Below the pieces are notes generated by a model. That model was not told where the DNA came from and searched no databases. It saw nothing but the letters and a program-made list of their open reading frames with translations. From GCA-001735895 sp964488685 (GTDB taxonomy: Bacteria > Pseudomonadota > Gammaproteobacteria > GCA-001735895): DNA of 46,261 nt. How positions within the stretch are numbered: position 1 is the first letter of the stretch; every line of letters starts with the position of its first letter. The stretch spans positions 1 to 46,261 of the forward strand of contig CAZAVY010000011.1 in the NCBI GenBank assembly GCA_964488685.1, given 5' to 3'. Position numbers and translations under genes: made by a program. This document shows positions 31,021 to 39,629 of the stretch, in pieces.

Positions 31021-31712
31021 GTGACGATTGCACCGCCATCGACGTCGACAATCGTGCCGGTAACAAATTCGTTTTCGAGCAGGAAAATTGCAGCAGCTGC
31101 GACTTCTGCAGAAGTGCCCGCGCGCGGAATCAAGTGTTCCGCTGAACCTTTTTCATAAAAGGCCCGGCGTTCATCGCCTTTGAGCACCGACATCGGAGTA
31201 TCGATAAGACCCGGGCTGACCCCGTTGATTCTTACCGGCTTGATTTCATTCGCGACCAGGTGGATGAAAGCCTCCACCGACCCGCCAACGCTACCGATTG
31301 CGATCGTACCCGAACGCCATTTGCGCGCCGGGTAACCGCTGAACAATACGATCGCGCCTGCGGGCGACATTTGTGGTACCCCGAGGCGTACGCTATTGAC
31401 GTAACCCCAGAGCTTGGCAAAAGAATTCTGATAACCTTCAAGATCCATATCCAGGAAAGGTCCGATTGCACGCGGGCCACCGGTCGCGGCATTCACCAGA
31501 TAATCGAAGCCGTGGTGTTTTTCAAACAACCTGCTCAATGCCTCACGATCGAGCACGTCGACCTGTGCGCATTCGACCCCGTCAATTTCACATTCGCGGC
31601 GGCTACCGGCAATCACTTTGGCGCCACCGTCGCGCAACATTTCAGTTGTCGCCAGGCCGATACCCGACGTGCCACCCAGTACGATTGCTTTTTTTCCACT
31701 GAAATCTGTCAT
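31017..31712 (-). CDS. SDR-family protein lacking the catalytic Tyr/Lys
   Basis: 231 aa Rossmann-fold short-chain dehydrogenase/reductase. The cofactor loop is LGGTSGIGLA near residue 13, NAATGG stands in place of NAG, and the C-terminal half has RINGVSPGLIDTPM and FVTGTIVDVDGG. At the position of the catalytic YxxxK the sequence is IAIGSVGGSVEAF, so both residues are absent; the preceding serine (FSG) is kept. Such atypical SDRs form a known subgroup with unclear activity. The stop overlaps the start of the deacylase remnant by ATGA, so the two were probably an operon. Confidence 0.85.
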   Translation of the reverse strand: MTDFSGKKAIVLGGTSGIGLATTEMLRDGGAKVIAGSRRECEIDGVECAQVDVLDREALSRLFEKHHGFDYLVNAATGGPRAIGPFLDMDLEGYQNSFAKLWGYVNSVRLGVPQMSPAGAIVLFSGYPARKWRSGTIAIGSVGGSVEAFIHLVANEIKPVRINGVSPGLIDTPMSVLKGDERRAFYEKGSAEHLIPRAGTSAEVAAAAIFLLENEFVTGTIVDVDGGAIVT

Positions 31713-31776
31713 CTTGGCTCACCCTGAATAATTGACGCCGCTTCGGTTTATTTGACGTAACCCCGATTTATTTGAC

Positions 31777-31802
31777 GTCATTCCCGATTGCGCGGGAATG
31801 AC
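31777..31802. repeat. GTCATTCCCG...CGGGAATGAC palindrome
   Basis: Perfect 10-bp arms around a short ATTGCG-type centre, in the gap between the SDR and the flavodoxin-like gene. Just upstream, TTTATTTGACGT occurs twice (31747-31758 and 31767-31778). Confidence 0.85.
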
Positions 31803-31808
31803 TGGACA

Positions 31809-32291
31809 TTAGATTATGCCTGACTCGAGGCTGGCTGCCATCAACATTCCCAGCTCTTCACATTGATCCTCGAAATCAGATTGATATTCACCGTGCAGTA
31901 TCATCGATTCCTGCGCTGCTTTCCATTTCAACCCGGTAGTGATTTTGCCGATTGCAATCCTGGTGCCGGTACCATCGAGACCCGCCCGGATATAAGCCGC
32001 ATACGGCATCGCCTCGGTGTGCTCGAGGCAGGGATAATATATACGGTCGAAAAAATCCTTGAGCGCTCCGCTCATGTAGCCGAAATTCTCGGTCGTGCCG
32101 AGAATGATGGCATCGGCCCAGAGTACATCGTCGGCGACCGCCTGCAAGGGCGGAATATGTTTTACCGTGACTCCTTCAATATCTTCGTGCCGGGCACCGC
32201 GCAATGTTGCTTCGACCAGTTTCTGCGTATTGGCCGAAGGATTGTGCGCGACGATGAGCAAGTGCTTGGAGTCCGGCATGTAACCGATCAT
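31809..32291 (-). CDS. Flavodoxin-fold NAD(P)H-dependent oxidoreductase
   Basis: 160 aa. The N-terminal phosphate-binding strand-loop is LLIVAHNPSANTQKLVEATL, followed by ADAIILGTTENFGYMSGALK then DFFDRIYYP, a common pattern of flavodoxin/WrbA-like flavoproteins that bind FMN. No partner genes are evident. The start could be M1 at 32291 or M5 at 32279 (MPDSKHLLIV, the more family-like beginning). Divergent from the glycerol-3-phosphate dehydrogenase at 32349. Confidence 0.82.
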   Translation of the reverse strand: MIGYMPDSKHLLIVAHNPSANTQKLVEATLRGARHEDIEGVTVKHIPPLQAVADDVLWADAIILGTTENFGYMSGALKDFFDRIYYPCLEHTEAMPYAAYIRAGLDGTGTRIAIGKITTGLKWKAAQESMILHGEYQSDFEDQCEELGMLMAASLESGII

Positions 32292-32348
32292 AATCGCAAG
32301 CTCTCGGAAAAGGTAGTGTCGACTCTACCCATAGGATTTGCAAAACCC

Positions 32349-33956
32349 ATGAATCTGCGTAATACCAACATAGAACGTCTTGAAAGCGAGGAATTTGACG
32401 TACTGATCATTGGTAGCGGCATCAACGGCGCGGTTTCGGCTGCGGCCCTGGCTGCGAGCGGGTCGAAGGTTGCTTTGATCGACGCACGCGATTTCGCGGG
32501 CTTCACCAGCCAGCAATCTTCCAACCTGGTATGGGGTGGAATCAAGTACATGGAAGGTTACGAATTCGGTCTGGTTGCGGGTCTGTGTAAATCGCGTAAC
32601 GAACTGTTAGACAGCTTTCCTTCCACCGTCAAGGAAATCCGTTTTCTGATGACGGTGAATAAAAAGTTTCGCTTTCATCCCTGGGTAATTCTCGCGAGTA
32701 CCTGGTTGTACTGGCTTCTTGGACGCGGTAAAACCCGAACCCCGCGGCTGCTTTCATTGCGCCAGATCAAGCACAGCGAACCCCTGATTAACACCTTCGC
32801 CAGCAAGGGCGGGATCGAGTACTCGGATGCTTTCCTGCACGATAACGATGCCCGTTTCGTGTTCAATTTTGTGCGCAGCGCAATGGACCGGGGTTGTGTC
32901 GCCGCCAACTATGTTAAATCGAAAGGCGCAGAATACGATGCCGGCGGTAACTGGACGACACAGGTGGAAGACCAGGTTAGCGGCCGTCGTTTTTCGATTC
33001 GCTCGAGGGTAATGATCAACGCCTCGGGCGCCTTCGTCGACCAGCACAACGAACTCACAGGAATCGAAACCGAGTATCGCCATTTGCTGTCGAAGGGCAT
33101 CCATCTGATCGTGCCGCAAATTTCAGACAGCCATCGCGTACTCGCATTCTTCGCCGACGACGAACGTCTGTTTTTTGCGATACCGATGGCGAACCGAACC
33201 TGTATCGGTACCACCGATACGGCGGTTGAAGATCCGCTTACCTCGGTTACCGATGAGGACCGGAATTTCGTACTATCGAACATCAATTCGCGTCTTGATT
33301 TACCGATCCCGCTGGTTAACGACGATATTATCGCCGAGCGTTGCGGGGTACGCCCGCTGGCAATGCGCAAGACAAACGATGCCTCGGTCGACATACAGCA
33401 GTTGTCGCGTAAACACGTCATCGAGATGGATGCGAAACACAATCACATCAGCATTTTTGGTGGCAAGTTGACCGATTGCCTGAACGTCGGCGATGAGATT
33501 TGTGCCTGTGTCACCAGGCTCGGCCTCAATTTGAAAAAGGTCAGCAAATGGTATGGCGAACCAGATCGACAGGTGAGCCGTTCATTTTTCAAACATGCCA
33601 GTCAGCTCGGAATCGACAAGATTGTTGCCAGCGATACCGATGAAGCATTGAGTGAGCGCCTGTGGCGGCGTTATGGCGCACATGCACCGGGCATGCTGGA
33701 TTCGATAGAACGAGACCCTACGCTGTCGCAGCCGTTGGTTGAAAACGCCGGCATCCGTCGTTGCGAAATCGATTACCTGGCACAAAACGAAATGATCGTT
33801 AAACTCGAAGATTATCTACGCCGACGCTCCAAGATCGAGCTGCTGGTATCGCGCAGCGCTTTGCGACAATCGGCAGGACTGTTCGAGGCCTGCGAAAAGT
33901 TATTCGGCGAGGACGCTAAAGTGCGATTTGATGAATATTTTGAACAGGGATTATGA
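32349..33956 (+). CDS. glpD: FAD-dependent glycerol-3-phosphate dehydrogenase
   Basis: 535 aa. FAD motif VLIIGSGINGAVSAAALAA near residue 16, then SSNLVWGGIKYMEGYEFGLV, the GlpD signature, and IPMANRTCIGTTDT and ISIFGGKLTDCLNVGDEI toward the centre. The C-terminal about 130 residues correspond to the helical DAO_C domain. Oxidises glycerol-3-phosphate to dihydroxyacetone phosphate with electrons to quinones. A longer open frame extends upstream to 31863 but runs antisense across the neighbouring gene; the ATG at 32349 starts where homology begins. Followed by glpK; no glpF or glpR was seen. Confidence 0.92.
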   Translation: MNLRNTNIERLESEEFDVLIIGSGINGAVSAAALAASGSKVALIDARDFAGFTSQQSSNLVWGGIKYMEGYEFGLVAGLCKSRNELLDSFPSTVKEIRFLMTVNKKFRFHPWVILASTWLYWLLGRGKTRTPRLLSLRQIKHSEPLINTFASKGGIEYSDAFLHDNDARFVFNFVRSAMDRGCVAANYVKSKGAEYDAGGNWTTQVEDQVSGRRFSIRSRVMINASGAFVDQHNELTGIETEYRHLLSKGIHLIVPQISDSHRVLAFFADDERLFFAIPMANRTCIGTTDTAVEDPLTSVTDEDRNFVLSNINSRLDLPIPLVNDDIIAERCGVRPLAMRKTNDASVDIQQLSRKHVIEMDAKHNHISIFGGKLTDCLNVGDEICACVTRLGLNLKKVSKWYGEPDRQVSRSFFKHASQLGIDKIVASDTDEALSERLWRRYGAHAPGMLDSIERDPTLSQPLVENAGIRRCEIDYLAQNEMIVKLEDYLRRRSKIELLVSRSALRQSAGLFEACEKLFGEDAKVRFDEYFEQGL

Positions 33957-33963
33957 TTGCCGC

Positions 33964-34030
33964 GTCATTCCCGCGCAAGCGGGGATCATGGCACCATCGC
34001 AAGATCCCGGCTCGGGGGCCGGGATGACGT
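33964..34030. repeat. BIME-like pair of inverted REP palindromes
   Basis: GTCATTCCCGCGCAAGCGGGGATCATGG and, inverted, AAGATCCCGGCTCGGGGGCCGGGATGAC lie head to head between glpD and glpK. Each forms a stable hairpin. Typical of bacterial interspersed mosaic elements; it could reduce read-through from glpD into glpK. Confidence 0.85.
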
Positions 34031-34052
34031 AATCATTTAGCAGGAGGTAGAG

Positions 34053-35537
34053 ATGAGTCGGTACATTCTCAGCATCGATCAGGGTACCACCAGTTCTCGG
34101 GCCATGTTGTTCGACCGGGAGGGGCGCGCAGGCTTTACCGCACGGCAGGAATTTACCCAGTATTTTCCAGAGGATGGCTGGGTTGAACATGACGCCGAGG
34201 AAATCTGGTCCACCACCTTAAGCGTGGTACGAGAAGCCTTCAGCAAGGCCAGCTCCGACAATCATGAAATCGCCGCGATCGGAATTACCAATCAACGCGA
34301 AACCACCGTGGTCTGGGACCGTTCCAGCGGTGAACCGGTCTACCCTGCGATCGTCTGGCAGGACCGCCGCACTGCCGCTTACTGCGAATCTTTGCGGGCG
34401 CGGGAAGTGGAATCCATGGTTACCGCAAAAACCGGCTTGCTGCTGGATCCTTATTTTTCCGGTACCAAGGTCAACTGGATTCTCGAAAATGTCACCGGTG
34501 TGCGTACCCGCGCCGACAAGGGAGAACTTGCATTCGGCACGATTGACAGTTTTTTGATCTGGCGCCTGACTGGCGGAAAGGTTCACGCGACCGATGCAAC
34601 CAACGCGTCGCGCACACTAATGTTCAATATCCACCAACAGCAGTGGGATAACGAACTACTCGAAATGTTATCGGTCCCCGCTTCGCTGTTACCCGAAGTG
34701 CTGGACTGCGCCGACGATTACGGCACTACCAGCAAGACACTGCTCGATGCTGAAATCCCGATTGCAGGCGTAGCCGGAGATCAACAGGCGGCACTGATCG
34801 GGCAAGCCTGTTTCGAGCCCGGCATGATCAAGAGCACCTACGGTACCGGTTGTTTCATGGTGCTCAATACCGGCGAGCAGGCCCTGGTATCAAACAACAA
34901 GCTGTTAACAACGGTTGGTTATCGCCTAAAAGGTAAGACTACTTATGCACTGGAAGGATCGATTTTCGTTGCCGGCGCCGCGGTTCAATGGTTGCGCGAT
35001 GGCATCGGCATCATCGATTCGGCGCATGAAACCGAAGCCCTGGCCGAATCGCTCGATTCGAATAACGGGGTATACCTGGTGCCGGCCTTTACCGGACTTG
35101 GCGCCCCGCACTGGGATCCCGCTGCACGCGGCGCCATATTCGGCATCACGCGGGACACCGGGCCTGCGGAACTGGTGCGCGCGACGCTCGAATCGGTCTG
35201 CTACCAGACCTATGACCTGCTCGAAGCCAAACGCCGTGACGGACTTCAACCGACTCGATTGCGAGTCGACGGCGGCATGGTGCAAAACAACTGGCTCTGC
35301 GGATTCCTCGCCGATGTGCTCGACATCATCGTCGAAAGACCGGTCGAGACCGAAACCACGGCTCTGGGTGCTGCCTATCTGGCCGGCTTGCAGATCGGTC
35401 TGTTCGATTCGATAGAAGATATCGCGCGACGCTGGCAGGCGGAGCGAGAATTTGATCCGAAAATGGAGGCCGGCCATCGCAAGCTGCTACTCGCCGACTG
35501 GCAGCAGGCAGTGATCAAGGTTAAAACCAACGCTTAA
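34053..35537 (+). CDS. glpK: Glycerol kinase
   Basis: 494 aa FGGY-family kinase with all landmark regions: LSIDQGTTSSRAMLFD (phosphate 1 loop), GITNQRETTVVWDR, GTIDSFLIWRLTGG, GVAGDQQAALIGQACFEPG then STYGTGCFMVLNTGE, and GLGAPHWDPAARGAIFGITR. An excellent AGGAGG box lies upstream. Phosphorylates glycerol to glycerol-3-phosphate, the substrate of the upstream dehydrogenase. A glycerol uptake facilitator is not present in the window. Confidence 0.97.
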   Translation: MSRYILSIDQGTTSSRAMLFDREGRAGFTARQEFTQYFPEDGWVEHDAEEIWSTTLSVVREAFSKASSDNHEIAAIGITNQRETTVVWDRSSGEPVYPAIVWQDRRTAAYCESLRAREVESMVTAKTGLLLDPYFSGTKVNWILENVTGVRTRADKGELAFGTIDSFLIWRLTGGKVHATDATNASRTLMFNIHQQQWDNELLEMLSVPASLLPEVLDCADDYGTTSKTLLDAEIPIAGVAGDQQAALIGQACFEPGMIKSTYGTGCFMVLNTGEQALVSNNKLLTTVGYRLKGKTTYALEGSIFVAGAAVQWLRDGIGIIDSAHETEALAESLDSNNGVYLVPAFTGLGAPHWDPAARGAIFGITRDTGPAELVRATLESVCYQTYDLLEAKRRDGLQPTRLRVDGGMVQNNWLCGFLADVLDIIVERPVETETTALGAAYLAGLQIGLFDSIEDIARRWQAEREFDPKMEAGHRKLLLADWQQAVIKVKTNA

Positions 35538-35566
35538 TTCGCCAGGTTAAAAAGGAATATTTCGCA

Positions 35567-35651
35567 GTCATTGCGAGCAAAGCGAAGCAATCTCACAAAT
35601 CAGCGTCAGCCAGGTGGGGATTGCCGCGTCGCTGGCACTCCTCGCAATGAC
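35567..35651. repeat. 85-bp inverted repeat of the GTCATTGCGAG type
   Basis: Left arm GTCATTGCGAGCAAAGCGAA (continuing to GCAATCTC); right arm the imperfect reverse complement ending CTCCTCGCAATGAC. This is a widespread bacterial interspersed palindrome class, distinct from the GTCATTCCCG elements elsewhere in the window. Confidence 0.85.
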
Positions 35652-35669
35652 CCATAAATCAGCGGGCCC

Positions 35670-35870
35670 CTAATCAATTCGCAGCACGATTTTTGGCGCA
35701 GGGCAGCTACCCTTCAACAGATCCTCGAAGGCTTCCGCACCATTGGCCAGCGGTCGCTGTTCGATCCAGTTGAGATTAACGAGCGCACCGCTGTTTAACT
35801 TATGCAAGGTGGCGCGCAAGTCGACCGGGGTATAGGTGTAGGTGCCGATGAAGGACAGGCAGGGCAGATT
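35670..35870 (-). pseudogene. C-terminal fragment of a zinc-dependent alcohol dehydrogenase
   Basis: About 65 codons on the minus strand to a TAG stop: LSFIGTYTYTPVDLRATLHK, then EQRPLANGAEAFEDLLKG and APKIVLRID, the C-terminus of medium-chain (MDR) zinc alcohol dehydrogenases. An in-frame stop precedes it and no cofactor or zinc domain remains. Confidence 0.7.
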
Positions 35871-35871
35871 T

Positions 35872-35988
35872 TACAGTTCGCTGGCGATTCAGGCACCGGT
35901 TTCGCGCATCTCCATCGAAAATAGCGAGCGTTACCTGCCGCTGTTACGCGAAGCTGCGCATGATCTTTCAATTCTCGCCGAGGATTGA
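35872..35988 (+). pseudogene. C-terminal fragment of an IclR-family regulator
   Basis: About 38 codons ending in TGA: SSLAIQAPVSRISIENSERY then LPLLREAAHDLSILAED, the conserved end of the IclR effector-binding domain. It meets the alcohol dehydrogenase tail head-on at about 35870, so the sequence between the two original genes has been deleted. Confidence 0.65.
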
Positions 35989-36216
35989 AATATTGGCTTT
36001 ACCCGAATAGTCCCGACAGATTTGCGCGCCGGTATGACGCCGGTCGTGACCCTTCCGGCATCGCCGAGCCCCCGATAGACGAATCACCATTGACGACTAA
36101 CCCGGGCAGAGCAAAACCGGAGCTAATTGCTGCGTACTTTTTTTCCCGGCTTGTCAACCGAATCCGGAGTCACTCGTTTTAATAATTAACGATAACCACT
36201 AAATTGGGGTAACGTC

Positions 36217-38025
36217 ATGACTCTCGCAAATATCAGGCAGAAATTCTGGATTCTTCTGGTCGCATTCAGCGCCCTCGCATTGAGCGCCTGTAGTTCCGGC
36301 GGTGGCGGTGCCGAAGAAACCAGTGATCTCTCCATTTCTCTGACCGATGCCGAAGGCGACTTCAACCAGTACACGATCGATGTGGTCAGTATCAATTTAT
36401 TCAAGGCTAACGGCGCCGTGGTCGAAACCCTGCCCAACACGGCACGCCTTGATTTTTCACAATACGTCGAAGTCACCGAGTTTTTGTCGATTGCGACCGT
36501 ACCGACAGGTAGCTACAGCAAGGCTGAAATCACGCTGGATTACAGCGACGCCGAAATTACCGTCGAAGACGAAAACGGCAATTCGATTCCGGCCCAGGCG
36601 ATAGATGATTCCGGTATCCCGCTGACGACTATTACGCTCGAGGTCGTGATCAACGCGCATAGCGGATTTCAGATCACGCCCGGAAAACCGGCCGCTCTGA
36701 TCCTTGATTTCGATCTGGAATCGTCGAATGAAGTCGTAATCAATGGCCAGACAGCGACGGTTACGGTTAACCCGGTTCTGATTGCCAATACCAGTATCGA
36801 GGACGAAAAATCACGGCGCCTGCGCGGATTGCTGGCCGGCGTTAACCTCGAACGTGAATCGTTTAACGTCAAACTTCGGCCATTTCGAATCCGCCACCGT
36901 GATTTCGGCAGGATTACTGCGCATACCGATGCCGAAACCGTGTTTGAAATCGACGGTACCGCCTATCACCAGGTCGAAGGCCTGGAGGTACTGGCGCAAC
37001 AAACCGGCATCACCCCATTGGTGGCGCTGGGCACGGTCAATTATCAGGATCAGCGTTTTCACGCCCATCAGGTTTATGCCGGCAGCAGCGTTCCCTGGGG
37101 TGACAAAGATGCGCTCAGCGGCAGCGTCATCGCTCGCCTGGACAATACTCTGACCGTGCTTGGCGCAACCATTGAATTCGACGATGGCCAATACAGCTTC
37201 AATGATGAAATCGAAGTACTGATCGATGACGCCACCCGGGTTACCCAACAAGGAAATCCTGAAAACAACCATACCATTGCCGACATCAGTGTGGGCCAGA
37301 AAATCACGGTTCTGGGCCAGATATCCGACGACGGTAAAACCCTGAATGCGACCGGCGAAGGCCTGGTACGCATGCGTTATAGCCATGTTTCGGGATTGGT
37401 CGCTTCGGTATCGCCATTTGAAGTCGATCTGCAGCACATAAACCGCCGCATGGTCGAACGCTACAATTTCAGCGGTACCGGCATCAGCCCATTTATGGAT
37501 GCCGATCCCGATCACTATCAGATCGACAACGGCTTATTGAGTCTCAACAGCCTGGCGCTGGCTGAACCGGTCAAAGTGTTGGGATTTCCAGCTGCTTTTG
37601 GCGCCGCCCCACTCGATTTCAGCGCCAAAACCATCATTGACCTGAGTGAATTGCCGACCCGGATGTTAATGTCCTATGGTGTGACCGGCAGTGAATCTGC
37701 TATCGTCAGCCTCGATGAAAACGGTATGTTACTCGATCTGGCCTCGACCACTGGGCGCCATCACTTGAAACAGGCTGGTGTGGTGACCGATATCACGACA
37801 CTCGCGTCGGTTCCCTTTATCGAAGCAGGCGGTAATACCGGTCTTTACGCGATCAGCCAGGGTCGTCGGATTCATGTCTACCTTGACTGGAACGCGTACC
37901 AGGCGACTTTGAATGATAAATTGAATGCGGGTAACAAGGTGGTTTTTGTTATCGCCAAGGGCCACTACAGCGCAGCCAATCTGCTGCTATCGGCACGCCA
38001 GGTAGTTACCCGTATCACGGAGTAA
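36217..38025 (+). CDS. DUF4382-type lipoprotein
   Basis: 602 aa. Lipoprotein signal with lipobox LSAC at about residues 22-25 followed by a Ser/Gly-rich linker (SSGGGGAEE). A DUF4382-like domain follows (SLTDAEGDFNQYTIDVVSIN at about 41-60, then PTGSYSKAEITLDYSDAEI and a HSGFQITPGKPAALILDFDL stretch at about 150-170). The remaining about 400 residues form repeated beta-rich segments (such as VARLDNTLTVLG- and DISVGQKITVLGQISDDGK-type strands) that look like OB-fold or DUF5666-type repeats. Probably anchored in the outer membrane; ligand unknown. A GGGG box precedes the ATG. Confidence 0.8.
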   Translation: MTLANIRQKFWILLVAFSALALSACSSGGGGAEETSDLSISLTDAEGDFNQYTIDVVSINLFKANGAVVETLPNTARLDFSQYVEVTEFLSIATVPTGSYSKAEITLDYSDAEITVEDENGNSIPAQAIDDSGIPLTTITLEVVINAHSGFQITPGKPAALILDFDLESSNEVVINGQTATVTVNPVLIANTSIEDEKSRRLRGLLAGVNLERESFNVKLRPFRIRHRDFGRITAHTDAETVFEIDGTAYHQVEGLEVLAQQTGITPLVALGTVNYQDQRFHAHQVYAGSSVPWGDKDALSGSVIARLDNTLTVLGATIEFDDGQYSFNDEIEVLIDDATRVTQQGNPENNHTIADISVGQKITVLGQISDDGKTLNATGEGLVRMRYSHVSGLVASVSPFEVDLQHINRRMVERYNFSGTGISPFMDADPDHYQIDNGLLSLNSLALAEPVKVLGFPAAFGAAPLDFSAKTIIDLSELPTRMLMSYGVTGSESAIVSLDENGMLLDLASTTGRHHLKQAGVVTDITTLASVPFIEAGGNTGLYAISQGRRIHVYLDWNAYQATLNDKLNAGNKVVFVIAKGHYSAANLLLSARQVVTRITE

Positions 38026-38094
38026 ATAGGTCATAGGGCATGCGACTACGAGCTTGGTACAATTCCTTCCATCCTGTTATGGGGGGATTGTTTT

Positions 38095-38307
38095 TTGCGA
38101 ATTAGGTTAACCATGATTCTGTTTTTATACGGCCCTATGACGGTGATGGCGAATTCACACCCGCTTACTGCCGACTCCGATTTACCGTCCGAGGCGATGC
38201 TGGAATTTTTAGCTGACCTCGAACCGATAGACGAAGAAACCTGGCAACTGCTCGAGCACCATGCGCTTAGAGACCTGGCGTTAAACAAAGAGGCGAACCG
38301 CGAATGA
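38095..38307 (+). CDS. Small secreted acidic protein upstream of DUF3106 gene
   Basis: About 70 aa from a TTG preceded by GGGGGG, or about 64 aa from the ATG at 38113 behind AGG. A short hydrophobic leader (MILFLYGPMTVMANS) then an acidic segment LPSEAMLEFLADLEPIDEET. The pattern LPSE-x-LLEFL...D matches small ORFs that precede DUF3106 genes in related genomes, from memory of such operons. Its stop overlaps the DUF3106 start by ATGA. Confidence 0.7.
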   Translation: MRIRLTMILFLYGPMTVMANSHPLTADSDLPSEAMLEFLADLEPIDEETWQLLEHHALRDLALNKEANRE

Positions 38308-38759
38308 CACTAGTCAGACTTTTGACCCTGGCATTGCTCGCAATTCCATTTGCAGCATCCGCGCAGAGCTGGAACGAACTCAACCCGGCGCAAAAACAAA
38401 TCCTGAAGCCGTTCGAATTACGCTGGGCAGACCTTGATCAGGGCAAGCGCGATAAGCTGTTGCAGGGCGCCATGCGCTGGGAAAACATGTCGCCGGCACA
38501 ACGCAAAAAAATGAAGCAACGGCTCGAGCGATGGCAACAATTGAGTCCGCAACAAAAAGACGCGATCAAGCTTCGTTTCAAAAAATTCCATGCCCTTTCG
38601 CCCGATAAAAAGGCGCGCGTTCGCAAGGCGTTCAAACGCTTTCAAAAACTCCCCGCCGACCAGCGTAAAAAATACAGGGCACATTGGAAACGCCTGACAC
38701 CAGCCCAGCGAAAGCGATGGCTAATTCATTTCAGAGACAAGCGAAATCAAGATTCATGA
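38304..38759 (+). CDS. DUF3106 family exported protein
   Basis: 151 aa. Signal peptide (LLTLALLAIPFAASAQS, cleavage near residue 20). The mature part is made of about five repeats of roughly 24 residues, each built on a W/F-x-x-L-[SP]-P/A-x-[QK]-R/K core: RWADLDQGKRDKL, RWENMSPAQRKKM, RWQQLSPQQKDAI, KFHALSPDKKARV, RFQKLPADQRKKY and HWKRLTPAQRKRW. Very basic and helical. DUF3106 proteins usually sit near ECF-type sigma factors; function unknown. Overlaps both neighbours by ATGA. Confidence 0.85.
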   Translation: MTLVRLLTLALLAIPFAASAQSWNELNPAQKQILKPFELRWADLDQGKRDKLLQGAMRWENMSPAQRKKMKQRLERWQQLSPQQKDAIKLRFKKFHALSPDKKARVRKAFKRFQKLPADQRKKYRAHWKRLTPAQRKRWLIHFRDKRNQDS

Positions 38760-39625
38760 GAAAACTGGCAATGATGGCTATCCCGCTATACCTGTTGTTT
38801 AGTTCGAGGCTTGTGGCCGAAGAATGGATCGGCCTCGAAGCGCAACAGCCTGCAATGATCGGATTCGACCTGGGTCGGAACGAGGTCGAAGACTTGAGTA
38901 GCGCTTTATTCCTGAGTTTGCCGCTCGGCGACAGTGCCGGGTACTACGGCTACTACAGCAATACCTCGCTCTCGCAGGAGGATCAGGAATTTGACAGCCT
39001 TTCGCTAGCGACGACTATCTGGTTCCAGCTTACGGACCTGGTTGAGGGCGAACTGTTCTATTTTTTTGAAGGTAATGAGGGCGAACTGGAAAAAGAAACA
39101 CTTGGCATCGGGCTGAGCTTGAACCAGGGTAACTGGAATTTTCGTGTGCAACTCGACACGGGAGAGTTGCTCATATTCACGCGCGACGATGTATCGGATT
39201 TTCTGAGCACAATGATCCCCGACCGGTTTGATACCGATATTGCCGCATTCGAGCTGGCGCTGGGCATGCAGGTCGATGCCTGGTACTGGCAGGCGAGCTA
39301 TCGACGATACGATTACGAGCGAGACTTGAGCGGGCTGGATCGTAGCTCGTTTGCCCAGTTTATCGTCTCGTCTGCAGCGCTGGCGCAAAGCACGTTGTTG
39401 ATATCGCAAGATGCATCATTGCTGGTCGGACGCGCCGATTACAGCAACGATTACTCGGTCCTGATTTCACAGAATCGATCCGCCATCGATCGAAGTTATG
39501 ACGAAACCCTGATGTTGAGCTGGCAGCACTGGCCCAGTCGTAGCCTTGGTTATATGCTGTCGGCATCCATGCCCTTGCCGGTGGATAGCGTCGGCTTAAC
39601 GCTGGGTTTGCGATGGGTGATTTAG
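38756..39625 (+). CDS. Predicted outer-membrane beta-barrel protein
   Basis: 289 aa. Signal peptide MRKLAMMAIPLYLLFSS with cleavage before EEWIG. The rest alternates aromatic-rich strands (GYYGYYSNTSLSQ, LATTIWFQLTDLVEGELFYF, NWNFRVQLDTGELLIF, AWYWQASYRRYDYE) and ends with GLTLGLRWVI, a C-terminal strand with a terminal hydrophobic residue but no final Phe. It shares ATGA with the DUF3106 stop, so translation is coupled. No family recognised; possibly the cell-surface output or sensor of the sigma-factor system downstream. Confidence 0.65.
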   Translation: MRKLAMMAIPLYLLFSSRLVAEEWIGLEAQQPAMIGFDLGRNEVEDLSSALFLSLPLGDSAGYYGYYSNTSLSQEDQEFDSLSLATTIWFQLTDLVEGELFYFFEGNEGELEKETLGIGLSLNQGNWNFRVQLDTGELLIFTRDDVSDFLSTMIPDRFDTDIAAFELALGMQVDAWYWQASYRRYDYERDLSGLDRSSFAQFIVSSAALAQSTLLISQDASLLVGRADYSNDYSVLISQNRSAIDRSYDETLMLSWQHWPSRSLGYMLSASMPLPVDSVGLTLGLRWVI

Positions 39626-39629
39626 ATCC

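Larger units (their letters stand above)
35538..36216. other. Gap with a repeat and two gene fragments
   Basis: Contains an 85-bp repeat (35567-35651), a zinc-alcohol-dehydrogenase tail (minus) and an IclR-regulator tail (plus) abutting at about 35870. The rest, 35989-36216, shows no coding sign; it leads into the lipoprotein gene and probably includes its promoter. Confidence 0.6.

Noticed and set aside
31863..32348. Upstream extension of the glycerol-3-phosphate dehydrogenase frame
   Set aside because: It runs antisense over the flavodoxin-like gene and lacks similarity; GlpD homology begins at 32349.
38440..38710. Periodic signal that first looked like a DNA tandem repeat
   Set aside because: It is the codon-level trace of the about 24-residue protein repeats of DUF3106, not a repeat element.
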